Of a stretch of 64,000 nucleotides of DNA, positions 1 through 9,227 are shown in pieces. Both the position numbers and the translations under genes were made by a program. This stretch comes from Planctomycetia bacterium (GTDB lineage: Bacteria; Planctomycetota; Planctomycetia; Pirellulales; PNKZ01), in assembly GCA_021413845.1 (NCBI GenBank), contig JAIOPP010000004.1, forward strand, positions 1 through 64,000, in the 5' to 3' direction. The notes under the pieces were generated by a model. The model had not been told where the DNA came from. It was given only the letters and a program-made list of their open reading frames with translations, and made no database searches. The stretch's first letter is position 1. Every line of letters starts with the position of its first letter.

Positions 1-2
1 TG

Positions 3-275
3 CCCGGCGTTAATGCCGTGTTCGTCGGCCCGAACGATCTCACGACCAACATGGGGATTCCTAACGAGTACGATCACCCCGAACTCATCGCCATGCTTCA
101 ACGAATCATCGATGTAGCGAGCCGTTCCCATATCGCCGCAGGGTGTTGGTTCGGGAAACGGGAACAAGCCGAACGAACGATTAAACAGGGAGCCCGTTTG
201 GTCGTCTATGCGAACGATGGCGCACTATTGGCCGAAGCCATGCAGCAGGCTTTCACGCAGCTTCGCAAGCGTTAG
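3..275 (+). CDS. HpcH/HpaI-family aldolase, C-terminal part (5' end outside window)
   Basis: The frame is open from the first bases of the window to a stop at 275, giving about 90 C-terminal residues. The segment VFVGPNDLTTNMG matches the conserved late 'GPxDLs' stretch of HpcH/HpaI aldolases (class II, metal-dependent pyruvate aldolases cleaving 4-hydroxy-2-oxo acids). It is followed by the helix-rich end with the 'G.r.vvyanD' pattern seen before the C-terminal helix. The GTG at 18 is an internal Val codon, not a start. The catalytic Arg/His and metal ligands lie upstream and cannot be checked, so substrate is unknown. The next gene starts about 100 bp downstream on the same strand, with no obvious functional link. 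Confidence 0.75.
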   Translation, partial: PGVNAVFVGPNDLTTNMGIPNEYDHPELIAMLQRIIDVASRSHIAAGCWFGKREQAERTIKQGARLVVYANDGALLAEAMQQAFTQLRKR

Positions 276-372
276 CGTGCAAACGACCCCCGGGGCTGCA
301 GACCGATAACGGCAACTTGCCTTGCGATCGATTCGTGGGAAGAGCCTTCTTGAATTATTCGGAAGCTGGAAT

Positions 373-1911
373 ATGAAGCAGCATCAGGCAGTTCTATTCG
401 CCCTCTCGCTGGCCGTCGCTTATTGCCCGGCGCCTCCGCTCGTCGCACAACAAGAAACCGTCTTCGACGTCGGCTCGCGGAGCCAATTGTTCGTCGATCA
501 ATACTTGGTTCAAGAGACGTCGCGGATCGCCTTCACGCCGCATGCGGCGCGCAAACATCCAGGCAATCCGATCCTAAAGGCCGATCAACTTTGGGAAGGT
601 TGGTATGTCACCGCGTTTTGCGGCACCATCTTGTTCGATGAAGAAGAACGGCGGTTCAAGATGTGGTACGGCATCGCCGGCGATAAAGACTTCTTTCCCC
701 ATGGCGGCATCTGCTACGCCGTCAGCCCCGACGGTCTCAAGTGGGAGAAGCCGACCATCGGCACGGTTTCGTCGGCTAACGGTAGGCCGCATAACTGCGT
801 CGCGCCATTCTTGCTCCCAAGCGTGTTCAAAGATGCGGCCGATTCCGAGCCGAACCGCCGGTACAAGATGATCTGTTTCGACGTCGACCGCGGCTACCTC
901 GCATTCTTGTCTCCCGACGGACTCAAATGGACGGAGCAGAGTTCGAAGCCGATCGTGCCGATTTCCTACGTCGACGACGTCGTCTCGGCGTTTCGCGATC
1001 ACCGCACCGGTCGCTTCATAGCCTTGCCGAAGATGATGTCGCCCGTGTTAGGGCGTTCGCGGCGCACGATCTATCTCAGCAGTAGTCTCGACTTCCGCGA
1101 CTGGACGAAGCTCGAACCCGCCTTCGTCGCCGATCGCCGCGATGATCTCGGCTCGTTGCCCCGCATCGAGCGATCTCGGTCGCTACTGCATCATCCCGAC
1201 AACCTGAACGTGGTGCGGTCCGAGTTTTACGGGGCCGGCGCGTATTCGGCCGAGAGCTGCGTCATCGGGTTTCCCTGGGTCTTCACGATCAACGCCAACA
1301 CGCGAGGCAATCAGGAAGGTCCGATCGAACCGCAGCTAGCGGTGTCCCGCGATTTGCAGCATTGGCAGCGACCGTTTCGCACACCGATTCTTCCCTTCGG
1401 CAAGCCGGGTGAATGGGATAGCGGCATGATCCTGACCGCTTCCCAAGCGATCGACGTCGGCGATGAAGTTCGACTCTATTACGGCGGCACTAACTACACG
1501 CATGGGGCACCCGTCCTCTATGGTGACAAACCCGAAGAACGTGGCACGAAATATACAGGCGCGATCGGTTTGGCGACCTGGAGGCGGGATCGCTTCGTTT
1601 CGGCTGACGGACCGGTCGAAGGAGGCACGCTCACGACCGTCCCGATCCGTTTCAGCGGCAAGCGATTGGAACTCAACGGCGTGACGTATACCGACGGAGA
1701 AATCCGCGTCGAACTGCTCGACGCGGCGGGTAAGCCACTCGCCGGATTCGGACTTTCCGAACCGATCACGGGAGACCATCTTCGGCACGAAGTTCGATTC
1801 CCCGGCGGCGTGCAGGTCTCGTCGCTGGCGGGGCGGGCAATCAGCCTCCGCTTCCATTTGCGATCCGCCGAGTTATACGCATTCGCGTTTCGTGACCCGC
1901 CGCAGAAATGA
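373..1911 (+). CDS. Secreted GH32/GH43-like five-bladed propeller protein
   Basis: A 512-residue protein if started at the ATG at 373. I prefer this over the in-frame start at 322 because the protein then begins with a classic signal peptide (MKQHQAVLFALSLAVAY...LVAQQ). The mature part carries FDEEERRFKMWYG, SPDGLKWEKPTIG, SPDGLKWTEQSS and EGPIEPQLAVSRDLQHWQRP. These repeated 'SxDGxxW' blades are typical of five-bladed beta-propeller glycoside hydrolases (GH32/43/68 clan) and their planctomycete relatives. A C-terminal beta domain (about residues 420-512) resembles an accessory sandwich. I cannot identify the catalytic acid triad with certainty, so hydrolase activity is an inference. It is probably exported and acts on carbohydrate outside the cytoplasm. 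It stands alone, with about 200 bp to the convergent gene downstream. Confidence 0.7.
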   Translation: MKQHQAVLFALSLAVAYCPAPPLVAQQETVFDVGSRSQLFVDQYLVQETSRIAFTPHAARKHPGNPILKADQLWEGWYVTAFCGTILFDEEERRFKMWYGIAGDKDFFPHGGICYAVSPDGLKWEKPTIGTVSSANGRPHNCVAPFLLPSVFKDAADSEPNRRYKMICFDVDRGYLAFLSPDGLKWTEQSSKPIVPISYVDDVVSAFRDHRTGRFIALPKMMSPVLGRSRRTIYLSSSLDFRDWTKLEPAFVADRRDDLGSLPRIERSRSLLHHPDNLNVVRSEFYGAGAYSAESCVIGFPWVFTINANTRGNQEGPIEPQLAVSRDLQHWQRPFRTPILPFGKPGEWDSGMILTASQAIDVGDEVRLYYGGTNYTHGAPVLYGDKPEERGTKYTGAIGLATWRRDRFVSADGPVEGGTLTTVPIRFSGKRLELNGVTYTDGEIRVELLDAAGKPLAGFGLSEPITGDHLRHEVRFPGGVQVSSLAGRAISLRFHLRSAELYAFAFRDPPQK

Positions 1912-2119
1912 TATTTCTCAAGTCCTCACCGCTTGATTATTTGCTGCCGTTCGGTGCTGACACTACGTCTGCATTGGGCCGCCGGTGGGGCGACGTCGCG
2001 AGCGAAAGGGGATCGTCGACATCGAGCTCGCTGAAACGCCGGTCCGATGGATGTCAGATTGACCGAGCGCCGCTGGGACTTGCGATCCCCTAGGCGACGC
2101 CCAAGCGTTGTGTACGGAT

Positions 2120-3397
2120 TTACGCGAACACGCCGTCGATCACAGTTCCTTCGGGAACGAGGATGACCGGTCTGCCCGTGCGCGTGTGGTATTCCTTGCG
2201 GTGGTTTATCCCGAGCGCATGGTAGATGGTGGCCGTCAGGTCGTCCGGCTTGATGTTCGTGCCGTCGCTTGGGCCGTGTCCCTGCTTATCCGTTGCGCCG
2301 ACTAGATTCGCTGTTCGCACTCCGGCGCCGGCCATAAGCGCCCAATTCGCACGAGGCCAATGATCGCGACCGGCGTTTTTATTGATCGTGGGCGTGCGCC
2401 CGAACTCTCCCATCACGACCACAAGCGTCCGTTCGAGCAGCCCTTTCTGTTCGAGTGCGTGCATCAAGCCGGAAAGTCCGTTGTCGAGCGGCGGGCAAAG
2501 GTCGTTACGCATTGCCTTGAAGATCGCGAGGTGGGAGTCCCAGCGCGGCAAGACGACGGTCACGAAGCGCACGCCATGCTCGACGAGGCGCGATGCTAAG
2601 AGCATGCTTTGGCTGCCGTCGTCGGAGCCGAAGAGCTTGACGATATTCGGCGATTCTTTCGAAATATCGAATGCTTTCTGCGCGCGTTGGGCAACGATCA
2701 TCTCCTGTGCCTGCCGGCCGAAACGATCGAGCCCTTCGAGCAGGGCGCTGTTCGAGTCGACTTCCCGAAACGTCCGATCGAGATCGGCCAAAAGCGCTTC
2801 GCGCTGTTGAATTTTTTCGATCTTCAAACCTGCGGGCAGCGTGAGGCCGCGCACCTCGAACGGCTTACCGGCCTTCGGCACCGCCGTGGTCTTGAAGGCC
2901 GCATGAGCGACGCCGAGGTAGCCCGGGTTCATATCCGTCGTCGGTACGGCGACGAAACTCGGCAGGTCGGGGGCACTCGGCTTTTCCAAGCCTGCGATAC
3001 AACCCATCGCCGGATGCACGAGGGCCGGCGTCGGCCGATTGCCGGTATAGACGTATTCGCAGGCCTTCGGATGGTCGCCGGTCGAGTGGCTGATCCCGCG
3101 AATCAAAGTAAACCGGTCGAGAATCTTGGCGACCTTCGGCAGCAGTTCGCATACCGGTACGCTCGACATCGCGCTGGAGATCGGCTTCAGCTCCCCTCGC
3201 TCTTCGCTGGGATCGTCGGGCTTCATATCGAGCGTGTCGAGATGCGAAGCACCTCCTTGCAGCATGACGAAGATCACGCTGTCGGCTTTCGGCTTCAACT
3301 CGCCGGCGGCGGCGAAACGGAGATAGTCGGTGAGCGATAAGCCCGTCGTGCCGAGTATTCCGAGCCGGAGCAGTTCGCGTCGCGTCGGTGAGTGCAT
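2120..3397 (-). CDS. DUF1501 protein (Tat-exported, alkaline-phosphatase-like fold)
   Basis: A 425-residue protein beginning MHSPTRRELLRLG, a twin-arginine-type leader (R6-R7) followed by a short hydrophobic segment. It has the DUF1501 signature LQGGASHLDTLDMKP (about residues 46-60) and the late signature [19 protein letters not shown] followed by LMAGAGVRTANLVGATDKQG. DUF1501 proteins are related to the sulfatase/alkaline phosphatase fold, but their reaction is not established. GAGG sits a few bases upstream of the ATG and supports this start. The gene follows the DUF1549/DUF1553 gene on the same strand with a 44-bp gap. This is the standard planctomycete pairing, so the two are probably co-transcribed and act together outside the cytoplasm. 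Confidence 0.9.
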   Translation of the reverse strand: MHSPTRRELLRLGILGTTGLSLTDYLRFAAAGELKPKADSVIFVMLQGGASHLDTLDMKPDDPSEERGELKPISSAMSSVPVCELLPKVAKILDRFTLIRGISHSTGDHPKACEYVYTGNRPTPALVHPAMGCIAGLEKPSAPDLPSFVAVPTTDMNPGYLGVAHAAFKTTAVPKAGKPFEVRGLTLPAGLKIEKIQQREALLADLDRTFREVDSNSALLEGLDRFGRQAQEMIVAQRAQKAFDISKESPNIVKLFGSDDGSQSMLLASRLVEHGVRFVTVVLPRWDSHLAIFKAMRNDLCPPLDNGLSGLMHALEQKGLLERTLVVVMGEFGRTPTINKNAGRDHWPRANWALMAGAGVRTANLVGATDKQGHGPSDGTNIKPDDLTATIYHALGINHRKEYHTRTGRPVILVPEGTVIDGVFA

Positions 3398-3441
3398 GGT
3401 TTACCTCGTCTCTTTCGGCGGCGCTCGGGTACCGCAACTGC

Positions 3442-5967
3442 TTAATGGTTCGTGATGAATTCTTGCGTGTTGAGCAGTGCCCACAACACGTCGTTCAGCC
3501 CTTCGAGCGGAGTCGCCGCGGCGCGAATATGCGCGAGCGCGCGGGTCCGTTCATGGGTTCGCGGTTCGCGATTCAGGGTCCGCAGATAGGCTTCGCGTAT
3601 GAGTACCTCCGGCGGCCTGGTAGCCGATGGGGCTGCGGTCGCGGCGGGCGCTTTCGCGAGGCTTTTAAGCCAGCCGTCGTTCCGGTTCAGAGCGGTTAGC
3701 GTGTCGGCGTCGTTGCGGAGGAAAATCGACTGCAAGAGCGACGGCTCGGCCTCGCGCTCGCAGTCGCAGTTGACGAGCCGTAGCGGCTTGCCGAATACGG
3801 CCAGCGAGTATTCCGTGCGGGACAGGTCGGCCGTCGGTTGCATGCCGATCCGGCGATTGCGGACGTCGCTGCCCACCGCGTCTAAGCGTTTCTGATCACC
3901 CGTCGCTTGTAGTAATGCGTCGACCGCGACCTCGGCGGGCAACCGCCGCACGAGGAAATGGCTGAAGTTTCGCTCGTCTTCTCGGTTGGTGGCGTTCGTT
4001 TCACGCGAAAGTTGATAGGTGCGGCTGCCGGCGATCGTCCGATGGAGCCGTTTCATGTCGAAGCCGCTCGCGATGAAGTCGCGCGCGAGCTCGTCGAGCA
4101 ATTCCTTGTTGCTCGGCGGATTGGCGAGGTTCAGGTCATCGGGCGGGTCCACGATTCCGCGACCGAAATACATCGCCCAGACTCGATTGACCCAAGCGCG
4201 GGCGAAGTACGGATTGTTTTTGTCTCGCAGCCAAGTCATCAGGGGCACGCGCGGATCGTCCGTGGCTTCGCGATCGATTTTCCGGTTGCCGAGCACGGCG
4301 TCCTTAAGTTCAGGACCTCCGAGAATCTTCGGCGTGAGATGCGCGAACTCCTTCGGTTTGTTCGTCGGGCGGCCCGTGCCCGGCGCATCGGCCTGAGGCG
4401 CGATATAGACCTCGCCCCATGGTGCGCGCTCGCCGGCTTCGGACACCTTTTTGTATTTACCGCGGCGCTCGGCAGCCGTCGTCCCCTTCACGATGCCGAG
4501 TTCTTCGATGAGTTTCTTTTGCGCCGCTTCGTTCGCCGGTGAAATGCCCGAGCGGATTCGCTCGAAGCAACCGGTGAACTGTTGAAAGTCTTGCTGGGTC
4601 CACACGTCGAACGGATGTTTGTGGCACTGCGCGCAATCGAGACGGACGCCCAGGAAGCTGTAGGCGAATCCTAGCGCTTTTTCCTCGGGCATGCCGAGGT
4701 TAGCGCGATACCAGTACCAAGGCATCTGCGGCTCGGCCGTGAAATCCTGCGGTTCTTTCGTACGGACGTAGCCGCTCATGCGAAGCGAAAACTCTTCGTA
4801 CGACTCGCCGGGGCGCCGGCTCACGGCGAGGACCAAGCCTTCGACGATCTGATCGTAGGGGACGTTTTCGCGAACTTTGCGCTCCATCCAGGCTTGCCAT
4901 TGATCGCCTGCCACGCGGGCAAACTCCGTGGCGCCGAGTTGCAGCGGAGCATTAAGTCCCGTGATGTCGCAGAGCTTTCCGGCCCATAGCACCGCATATG
5001 CGGGCCGCTCGAGCAGTTCGTCGATTTTGCGAGCCCGCTTATCCGACGAATTATCTGCCGAGAACGAGCGTACTTCGTCGGGGACCGGCAGCGTGCCTGT
5101 GATGTCGAGGCTCACGCGGCGGAGGAAGGTCGCATCGTCGATGACTGGTGACGGGACGATGCCGAGCTTCCGGAGTTTGGCGACGACGAGCTCGTCGACG
5201 CGCGTCGGCGTCGGAACGCTGGGGTAGCGCTCGCCCGACTGCTCGCTTACCGGCAACGTAATGGCTACGGATACGACGTCGCGATCGTAGCAACAAATGA
5301 TGCAGGTAGCGCCGCTTCCGGAAGCCTTGATCTCTCCGTTCGGCGTTACTTTAGCGACCACCTCATCGTTGGTGGAGAAGCGGGTGAGGCAGGTGACGTC
5401 TTCGACCGTGCCGTCGGACCAATGGGCGAGTGCTCTCAGCTTGGCCCTTTGATCGAGATTTTCGAAGTTCAGTTCGCGGGGCGTGACCTCAAGGCGAATG
5501 AGGTTGCTTGCCGCACGGCTATTTTGCGGCGCGCCGGCTTTGATCCAGGCGCGAAGAACTCGGTCTTCCCAGCCGCCGATTTCGAACCGCTTGCCGCCGC
5601 CATGGTCGTCGTCGCTGGTCGGCTTAAGGAGAATTTGACTCTTGCTCGGTTCCGCCGTGTTGACTCGGGCCGGATCCCCGGCCAGTAGGGCCTTGTGATC
5701 GAGATCGAAATCGTAGCCGAACATGGAGAGGCGAAAGCCGCCGCGCCCTTGAAACGAACCATGACAACTTCGACCGTTGCAGCCGAGTCGACCGAGAAGG
5801 GGAACGACATGCCGCTGGAAGTTCGGTGTTTCGGCATCGGACGCCGCCGCCGAGGCGAATCGCTCGCTCAGAGAACCTACCGGCGCACGCGGCTCGGCAG
5901 CGTCGAGCGTGGCAGTAAGGTATGGGCCGAACGATAGCGCAAACAGGAAAACCGACGAACGAATCAT
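3442..5967 (-). CDS. DUF1549/DUF1553 protein with cytochrome-like N-terminal domain
   Basis: I place the start at the ATG at 5967 (841 residues), where the signal peptide MIRSSVFLFALSFGPYLTA begins and a CCTCC-containing leader replaces any clear SD. The open frame extends 40 codons further without a signal. Order of parts: a planctomycete cytochrome-like segment with LGCNGRSCHGSFQG (a C-x4-C-H variant, not CxxCH), then a Big2-like Ig domain (about residues 160-245). DUF1549 follows with LRRVSLDITGTLP, then a true CAQCHKHPFD heme or metal motif, then DUF1553 with ARAWVNRVWAMYFGRGI and a late RLPAEVAVDALL region. The family is exported and typical of Planctomycetes/Verrucomicrobia; its biochemical role is unproven. 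It is upstream partner of the DUF1501 gene ending at 2120 and divergent from the DUF1501 tandem beginning near 6174. Confidence 0.9.
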   Translation of the reverse strand: MIRSSVFLFALSFGPYLTATLDAAEPRAPVGSLSERFASAAASDAETPNFQRHVVPLLGRLGCNGRSCHGSFQGRGGFRLSMFGYDFDLDHKALLAGDPARVNTAEPSKSQILLKPTSDDDHGGGKRFEIGGWEDRVLRAWIKAGAPQNSRAASNLIRLEVTPRELNFENLDQRAKLRALAHWSDGTVEDVTCLTRFSTNDEVVAKVTPNGEIKASGSGATCIICCYDRDVVSVAITLPVSEQSGERYPSVPTPTRVDELVVAKLRKLGIVPSPVIDDATFLRRVSLDITGTLPVPDEVRSFSADNSSDKRARKIDELLERPAYAVLWAGKLCDITGLNAPLQLGATEFARVAGDQWQAWMERKVRENVPYDQIVEGLVLAVSRRPGESYEEFSLRMSGYVRTKEPQDFTAEPQMPWYWYRANLGMPEEKALGFAYSFLGVRLDCAQCHKHPFDVWTQQDFQQFTGCFERIRSGISPANEAAQKKLIEELGIVKGTTAAERRGKYKKVSEAGERAPWGEVYIAPQADAPGTGRPTNKPKEFAHLTPKILGGPELKDAVLGNRKIDREATDDPRVPLMTWLRDKNNPYFARAWVNRVWAMYFGRGIVDPPDDLNLANPPSNKELLDELARDFIASGFDMKRLHRTIAGSRTYQLSRETNATNREDERNFSHFLVRRLPAEVAVDALLQATGDQKRLDAVGSDVRNRRIGMQPTADLSRTEYSLAVFGKPLRLVNCDCEREAEPSLLQSIFLRNDADTLTALNRNDGWLKSLAKAPAATAAPSATRPPEVLIREAYLRTLNREPRTHERTRALAHIRAAATPLEGLNDVLWALLNTQEFITNH

Positions 5968-6173
5968 GTATATGAACCCATGAATCGGAGGAGGCGTGAA
6001 GGACGGATGCGGGGCTTCATTGTACCAAGCAACTGCATGGATGCCCTGTCGCCGTACTATATAGAATGTCCCCCTCGCCGCCGGCAACGGCGAAGATAAG
6101 AGGTCGATATCTGCCCAGACATTGATTGAGTCGAACTCATCACGTCGATATAGTCTGGGTACCTTCCTCGCAC

Positions 6174-7667
6174 ATGCCTGCCTTGTCTTTTTCCTTCCAG
6201 TTCGAGCGCCTCATGGTCCGCCGTGATCTTGCTCCCGCGCTATCGCATCCGACGCTTTCCCGTCGTGCCGTCGTTCAGGCCGGCGCGATCGGGCTCCTTG
6301 GTTTCGGCATGAACCACGTCGCGGCGTTGCAAGCCGAAGCCGCGCTGAAGACCTCGCCGAAGGCACGCAACTGCATCTTCTTGTTCCTCTCCGGCGGCCT
6401 ATCGCAAATCGATAGCTTCGACATGAAGCCGGCCACGTCGGAAGTGATTCGGGGTCCGTTTATGCCGATCGCGACCGCCGTGCCGGGCCTCGAAATCTGC
6501 GAACATTTGCCGCTGCTCGCGGCGCGCAGTCGGCTGTGGTCGCTTTGCCGCTCGCTGACCCATCCGTCGAACGAACACTTCGACGGCACGACGCTGATGC
6601 TCACCGGCCGGTCGTCGTTTCCGGCCGGCACCGATCGGATGAAACCGAGTACGAACGATTCGCCCTCGATCGCTGCGGTCGCCAACGCTGTGCTGCCGGC
6701 ACGCTCGAACCTCCCAGCGGCGATGATCTTGCCGGAACGATTGATCGAGCCTCGTTTCATGCGCGCGCCGCCGGGCCAAGGGGCCGGCATGATGGGAGCG
6801 ACGCGCGAGCCGTGGTTCGTCGACGCGGCTCCTTTTCGGGGGGACTTGCTCGGCGCCTATCCCGGTTACGAGTTCACCGACCTCGACAAGCCGTTCGCGA
6901 AAAAAGACTATCCGTTTCAGGCCCCCAATCTCTCGCTCCCCGAGGGATTGGCGAGCGACCGATTTCGCGATCGTCTCGCACTATTGAAGACCCTCGTCGC
7001 GCAACGCGCCGTGCTCGAAGGAGCCGCCGAGAGTCTGGAGTTCGATCGTTTCCGCGCCGACGCCGTTTCGCTGCTGGCCGATAAGTCGACGCAGCGCGCC
7101 TTCGACGTACACGCCGCCGATCCGGCCGTGCAAGATCGCTACGGCCGCAATTCGTTCGGGAGGTCGTGTTTAATGGCCCGGCAGCTGGTCGAAGCCGGCG
7201 TCGGGCTCGTGCAAGTCAATCTCGGCAGCATGTCGACTTGGGACACGCACGGCAACGCCGCCGAACACTTGCGCGACAAGCTCTTCCCGCCGACCGATCG
7301 TGCGGTCGCCGCCTTGCTCGACGACTTGAACGAGCGCGGCCTGTTGGACTCGACGTTGGTCGTCATGGCGAGCGAGTTCGGGCGGACTCCGTACACGTCG
7401 AGCGGACCGTCGTATAAGTCGCCGGGACGCAACCACTGGGGCGGCGTGCAATCGATTTTGCTCGCCGGGGGCGGCATCCAAGGAGGGCGTGTCGTCGGTG
7501 CCTCCGACAAGCAAGGTGCCTATCCCGATCACACGCCGCAACGGCCGGAGAACTTCGCCGCGACGATCTATCAAGCGCTCGGCATCCCGCAAACCACGGC
7601 CTGGCACGATGGCTCCGGCCGGCCGCACTTCGTCTATCACGACGAACCGATCCCGGGCCTTTTTTAA
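6174..7667 (+). CDS. DUF1501 protein (first of a plus-strand tandem)
   Basis: A DUF1501 protein of about 497 residues from the ATG at 6174. The frame is open from a TTG at 6126, and a second ATG at 6213 (MVRRDLAPALSHPTLSRRAV) is equally plausible because the Tat-like SRRAVVQAGAIGLLGFG leader lies just after it. Signatures: FLSGGLSQIDSFDMKP near the N-terminus, then ASEFGRTPYTSSGP with PGRNHWGGVQSILLAGGG and GASDKQGAYPDHTPQRPEN near the C-terminus. It is longer than the other DUF1501 proteins here because of an insertion around MLTGRSSFPAGTDRMKPS. No DUF1549 partner lies on this strand. The next DUF1501 gene starts 35 bp after its stop, indicating an operon. The upstream region is shared with the divergent DUF1549/DUF1553 gene. 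Confidence 0.88.
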   Translation: MPALSFSFQFERLMVRRDLAPALSHPTLSRRAVVQAGAIGLLGFGMNHVAALQAEAALKTSPKARNCIFLFLSGGLSQIDSFDMKPATSEVIRGPFMPIATAVPGLEICEHLPLLAARSRLWSLCRSLTHPSNEHFDGTTLMLTGRSSFPAGTDRMKPSTNDSPSIAAVANAVLPARSNLPAAMILPERLIEPRFMRAPPGQGAGMMGATREPWFVDAAPFRGDLLGAYPGYEFTDLDKPFAKKDYPFQAPNLSLPEGLASDRFRDRLALLKTLVAQRAVLEGAAESLEFDRFRADAVSLLADKSTQRAFDVHAADPAVQDRYGRNSFGRSCLMARQLVEAGVGLVQVNLGSMSTWDTHGNAAEHLRDKLFPPTDRAVAALLDDLNERGLLDSTLVVMASEFGRTPYTSSGPSYKSPGRNHWGGVQSILLAGGGIQGGRVVGASDKQGAYPDHTPQRPENFAATIYQALGIPQTTAWHDGSGRPHFVYHDEPIPGLF

Positions 7668-7702
7668 GACGCGTACTATCCAAACACGGTTCAGGCGAAA
7701 CG

Positions 7703-9037
7703 ATGTTGAGCGTCGGCACTACTTCTTCGAGCGATCGACGAACGTTTCTTCGTGCCGGCGGCCTCGGAGTCGCGGGGCTCGGCGGGCTGTCGCTATCGGG
7801 GTTGCTTCGCCGTCAAGCCGAAGCAAAGAGTTCTGCACGATCGAAGTCGCTAATCTACATCGTGCTCAGCGGCGGGCCGAGCCACATCGATATGTACGAC
7901 ATGAAGCCCGGCGCACCGGCCGAGTTTCGCGGGCCGTTCAGCCCGGTCGCCACAAGCCTGCCGGGTTGCGAGATTTGCGAGTTCATGCCCCTGCAGGCGA
8001 AGCTGATGAATCGCATTGCGTTGGTGCGCGGCATTCGCTCCGTCGAGAACGACCATTTTCTCAGCGAGGTTTATACCGGCCTGCCGCGCACCGCCGGGGC
8101 GCGGCCTTCGTTCGGGTCGTTGATCAGTCGTTTGCTCCCCAACTCCGGCGCACTGCCGAGTTACGTCAACGTCAACGAAAAGCCTGGCACGAACGAGAAC
8201 GATTACGAGTGGCCGCACTACGCCGGACCCGAACATGCGCCGTTTCGGCCGAGCCACGAGTCGCTCGCTGATCTGACGCCCGCCAAGTCGCTTGATCGTC
8301 TGCGCGACCGCCGCGAACTACTAACCGCATTCGACGCGCTGAAGCGCCAAGTCGATCAGGTGCAGTCGTATCGAGCACTCGATCGTTATCAAGCGAAGGC
8401 CTTTGAGATCGTTACTTCGGCGGCTGTGCGGGATGCGTTCGACCTCTCGAAGGAACCGCCGAAGGTCGTCGAGCGCTATGGTAAGGGGGGACAGTATACC
8501 CATCAAACCTATAAAGACTTGCGCTATCCGTGGGACGCGAAGCCGTTTATCCTGGCGCGGCGGTTGGTCGAGGCCGGCGTGCGCATCGTCACCGTCGCGG
8601 TCGGCAACTGGGATCATCACAGCGGTGCCAACTCCGACATTTTCGTCTCGCTTCGCACGGTGCTGCCGGCTCTCGATCGTTCGCTCTACGCGCTGTTCGA
8701 AGATCTCCGCGAGCGTGGGCTCGAGCAAGACGTCGGCGTAGTCGTGCTCGGCGAGTTCGGACGGACGCCGAAGATCACCTACCCCGGACCGGGCCGGGAG
8801 CATTGGGCCGAAGCGGGGTGCGCGCTCTTTTACGGCGGAAGTTGGAAGACCGGTCAAGTTCTCGGCGCGACCGATGCCCGAGCCGAGCGCTCGCTCGACG
8901 GCCGCATCGGATTCCAGAACGTCATGGCTTCCATCTACCGGTTGTTCGGCATCGACCCGACGACCGCCATCGCCGACTTCAACGGTCGCCCGCAATATCT
9001 GCTCGACCACAACTACCCGATCGCGGGGCTTATCTAG
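7703..9037 (+). CDS. DUF1501 protein (second of a plus-strand tandem)
   Basis: A 444-residue protein with a Tat-like leader (RR at residues 12-13, DRRTFLRAGGLGVAGLGG). The signature LSGGPSHIDMYDMKP is at about residues 55-69, and LGEFGRTPKITYPGPGREHW at about 348-367. It ends in a typical GRPQYLLDHNYPIAGLI tail. DUF1501 members share the alkaline phosphatase-like fold; their substrates are unknown. It starts 35 bp after the preceding DUF1501 gene and must be co-transcribed with it. The two are not close copies: the middle sections differ strongly, so this is an old duplication or separate recruitment. It converges on the diheme propeller gene, with 190 bp between stops. Confidence 0.9.
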   Translation: MLSVGTTSSSDRRTFLRAGGLGVAGLGGLSLSGLLRRQAEAKSSARSKSLIYIVLSGGPSHIDMYDMKPGAPAEFRGPFSPVATSLPGCEICEFMPLQAKLMNRIALVRGIRSVENDHFLSEVYTGLPRTAGARPSFGSLISRLLPNSGALPSYVNVNEKPGTNENDYEWPHYAGPEHAPFRPSHESLADLTPAKSLDRLRDRRELLTAFDALKRQVDQVQSYRALDRYQAKAFEIVTSAAVRDAFDLSKEPPKVVERYGKGGQYTHQTYKDLRYPWDAKPFILARRLVEAGVRIVTVAVGNWDHHSGANSDIFVSLRTVLPALDRSLYALFEDLRERGLEQDVGVVVLGEFGRTPKITYPGPGREHWAEAGCALFYGGSWKTGQVLGATDARAERSLDGRIGFQNVMASIYRLFGIDPTTAIADFNGRPQYLLDHNYPIAGLI

Positions 9038-9227
9038 TTACCATCGAAGTAATCGCGTAAATTTTTTCGACGATGACACCGGCCGCTTCGGCGGCGAGGG
9101 TTCCGCGGCGTATTGTCGTCGAGATCACCGTGTACTCGACCCGGCTAGGCGGTCGGCCACCCCGCGGAGAACTCGCGTGCCTGTGCGAACCTAAAAGCGG
9201 CCCTCGAGCCGCGAGAATGCGTAAAAG

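Noticed and set aside
5968-6087. N-terminal extension of the DUF1549/DUF1553 gene
   Set aside because: The 40 extra residues carry no signal and would bury the clear signal peptide that begins at 5967.
6126-6173. N-terminal extension of the DUF1501 gene from a TTG at 6126
   Set aside because: It precedes the Tat-like leader, has no ribosome-binding sequence and would place the leader internally.
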